DNA of 5,492 nucleotides from JBJXFK01 sp046155505 (GTDB lineage Bacteria; Planctomycetota; Phycisphaerae; UBA1845; Fen-1342), in assembly GCA_046155505.1 (NCBI GenBank), contig JBJXFK010000294.1:1-5492 (forward strand), given 5' to 3'. The position numbers and the translations under genes were made by a program. Below are positions 5,400 to 5,492 of this stretch, one piece after another (position 1 is the first letter of the stretch; every line of letters begins with the position of its first letter). The notes under the pieces were generated by a model. It had not been told where the DNA came from, did not search any database, and worked only from the letters and a program-made list of their open reading frames with translations.

Positions 5400-5470
5400 G
5401 AGAACCGATCCCACAACCGCGTGTGGGACGGGTTTGAAACCCGTTTTTCGCGGTTGTGGGATAGGTTCTC
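5400..5470. repeat. 71-bp nested palindrome enclosing one repeat unit
   Basis: Outer arms 5400-5421 and 5449-5470 are reverse complements at 21 of 22 positions (mismatch at 5407/5463). They enclose 27 bp containing the hairpin ACGGGTTT/AAACCCGT (5428-5444). The interior begins TGTGGGACGGG, the same head and stem start as the upstream array units, and the right outer arm also carries a TGTGGGATAGG half-unit. The element therefore looks like a folded-back piece of the array. Confidence 0.8.
5428..5448 (+). terminator. Possible intrinsic terminator inside the nested palindrome
   Basis: ACGGG (5428-5432) pairs with CCCGT (5440-5444) around TTTGAAA, whose ends can also pair, and is followed directly by a run of Ts (5444-5448). 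On the plus strand this has the form of a short Rho-independent terminator. The T-run is brief and then GC-rich, so strength is doubtful. Confidence 0.35.
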
Positions 5471-5492
5471 GCTATGATTACATGAGTCGCCG

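Larger units (their letters stand above)
5030..5492. other. Gene-free tail filled with palindromic repeats
   Basis: Open frames cross this stretch on both strands, but their peptides are low-complexity readings of the repeats (recurrent WDRF, NLS and ETCPTK-like words) and are not credible genes. It contains the hairpin array, additional GC-rich hairpins and the nested palindrome described separately. Positions 5299-5399 show no structure I can support. An ATG at 5482 could begin a gene continuing past the right edge, but only three codons are visible. Confidence 0.6.

Noticed and set aside
5473..5478. TATGAT as a -10 box for a gene starting at the ATG at 5482
   Set aside because: No -35 box at suitable distance, the ATG would lie too close for transcription to begin before it, and only three codons are visible.

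Overview
The window is GC-rich and gene-dense and looks like a chromosomal segment of a planctomycete, most likely a Phycisphaerae-like lineage. The best clue is the protein at the left edge. Its C-terminus reads like the secreted beta-helix/'choice-of-anchor Q' proteins common in that phylum and ends in a tandem pair of dockerin/EF-hand calcium loops. The long palindromic repeat tract at the right end and the 9-nt periodic GTG-type element in the middle also fit intergenic repeats of large planctomycete genomes. The lineage is an inference from sequence style, not from a search.

Layout from left to right. Positions 1-543 (+) hold the 3' end of the secreted dockerin-like protein. It is convergent, with a 17-bp gap, to a leftward two-gene unit. 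That unit is a winged-helix transcription regulator (2102-2704, -) followed by a secreted aspartic protease (561-2102, -), and their stop and start codons overlap as TGATG. The regulator has a strong consensus-like promoter whose predicted transcript start coincides with a GTG codon, so its mRNA may be leaderless. A near-perfect inverted repeat brackets the -10 box and could be an operator.

A divergent intergenic region of about 510 bp (2705-3214) contains this promoter, the 9-nt periodic repeat (about 2835-2904) and candidate promoters for the rightward genes. The rightward genes are a small predicted lipoprotein with a DUF192 domain (3215-3781, +) and a PP2C/SpoIIE (RsbU-type) serine phosphatase with a degenerate receiver-like N-terminus (3854-5029, +). 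The 72-bp gap between them holds two nested perfect inverted repeats just upstream of the phosphatase start.

From 5030 to the end there is no convincing gene. The region is a dense tract of short palindromes: about seven related units, three further hairpins, and a 71-bp nested palindrome at 5400-5470. The stem sequences differ between units while pairing is kept.

How the genes work together: the regulator and protease are almost certainly co-transcribed and translationally coupled, which suggests a regulator-protease module acting at the cell envelope. The DUF192 lipoprotein and the phosphatase may be co-transcribed, but no functional link is visible. No mobile element, CRISPR array, tRNA or rRNA was recognised. 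The most unusual parts are the structured non-coding segments and the possible leaderless, self-controlled regulator-protease unit.
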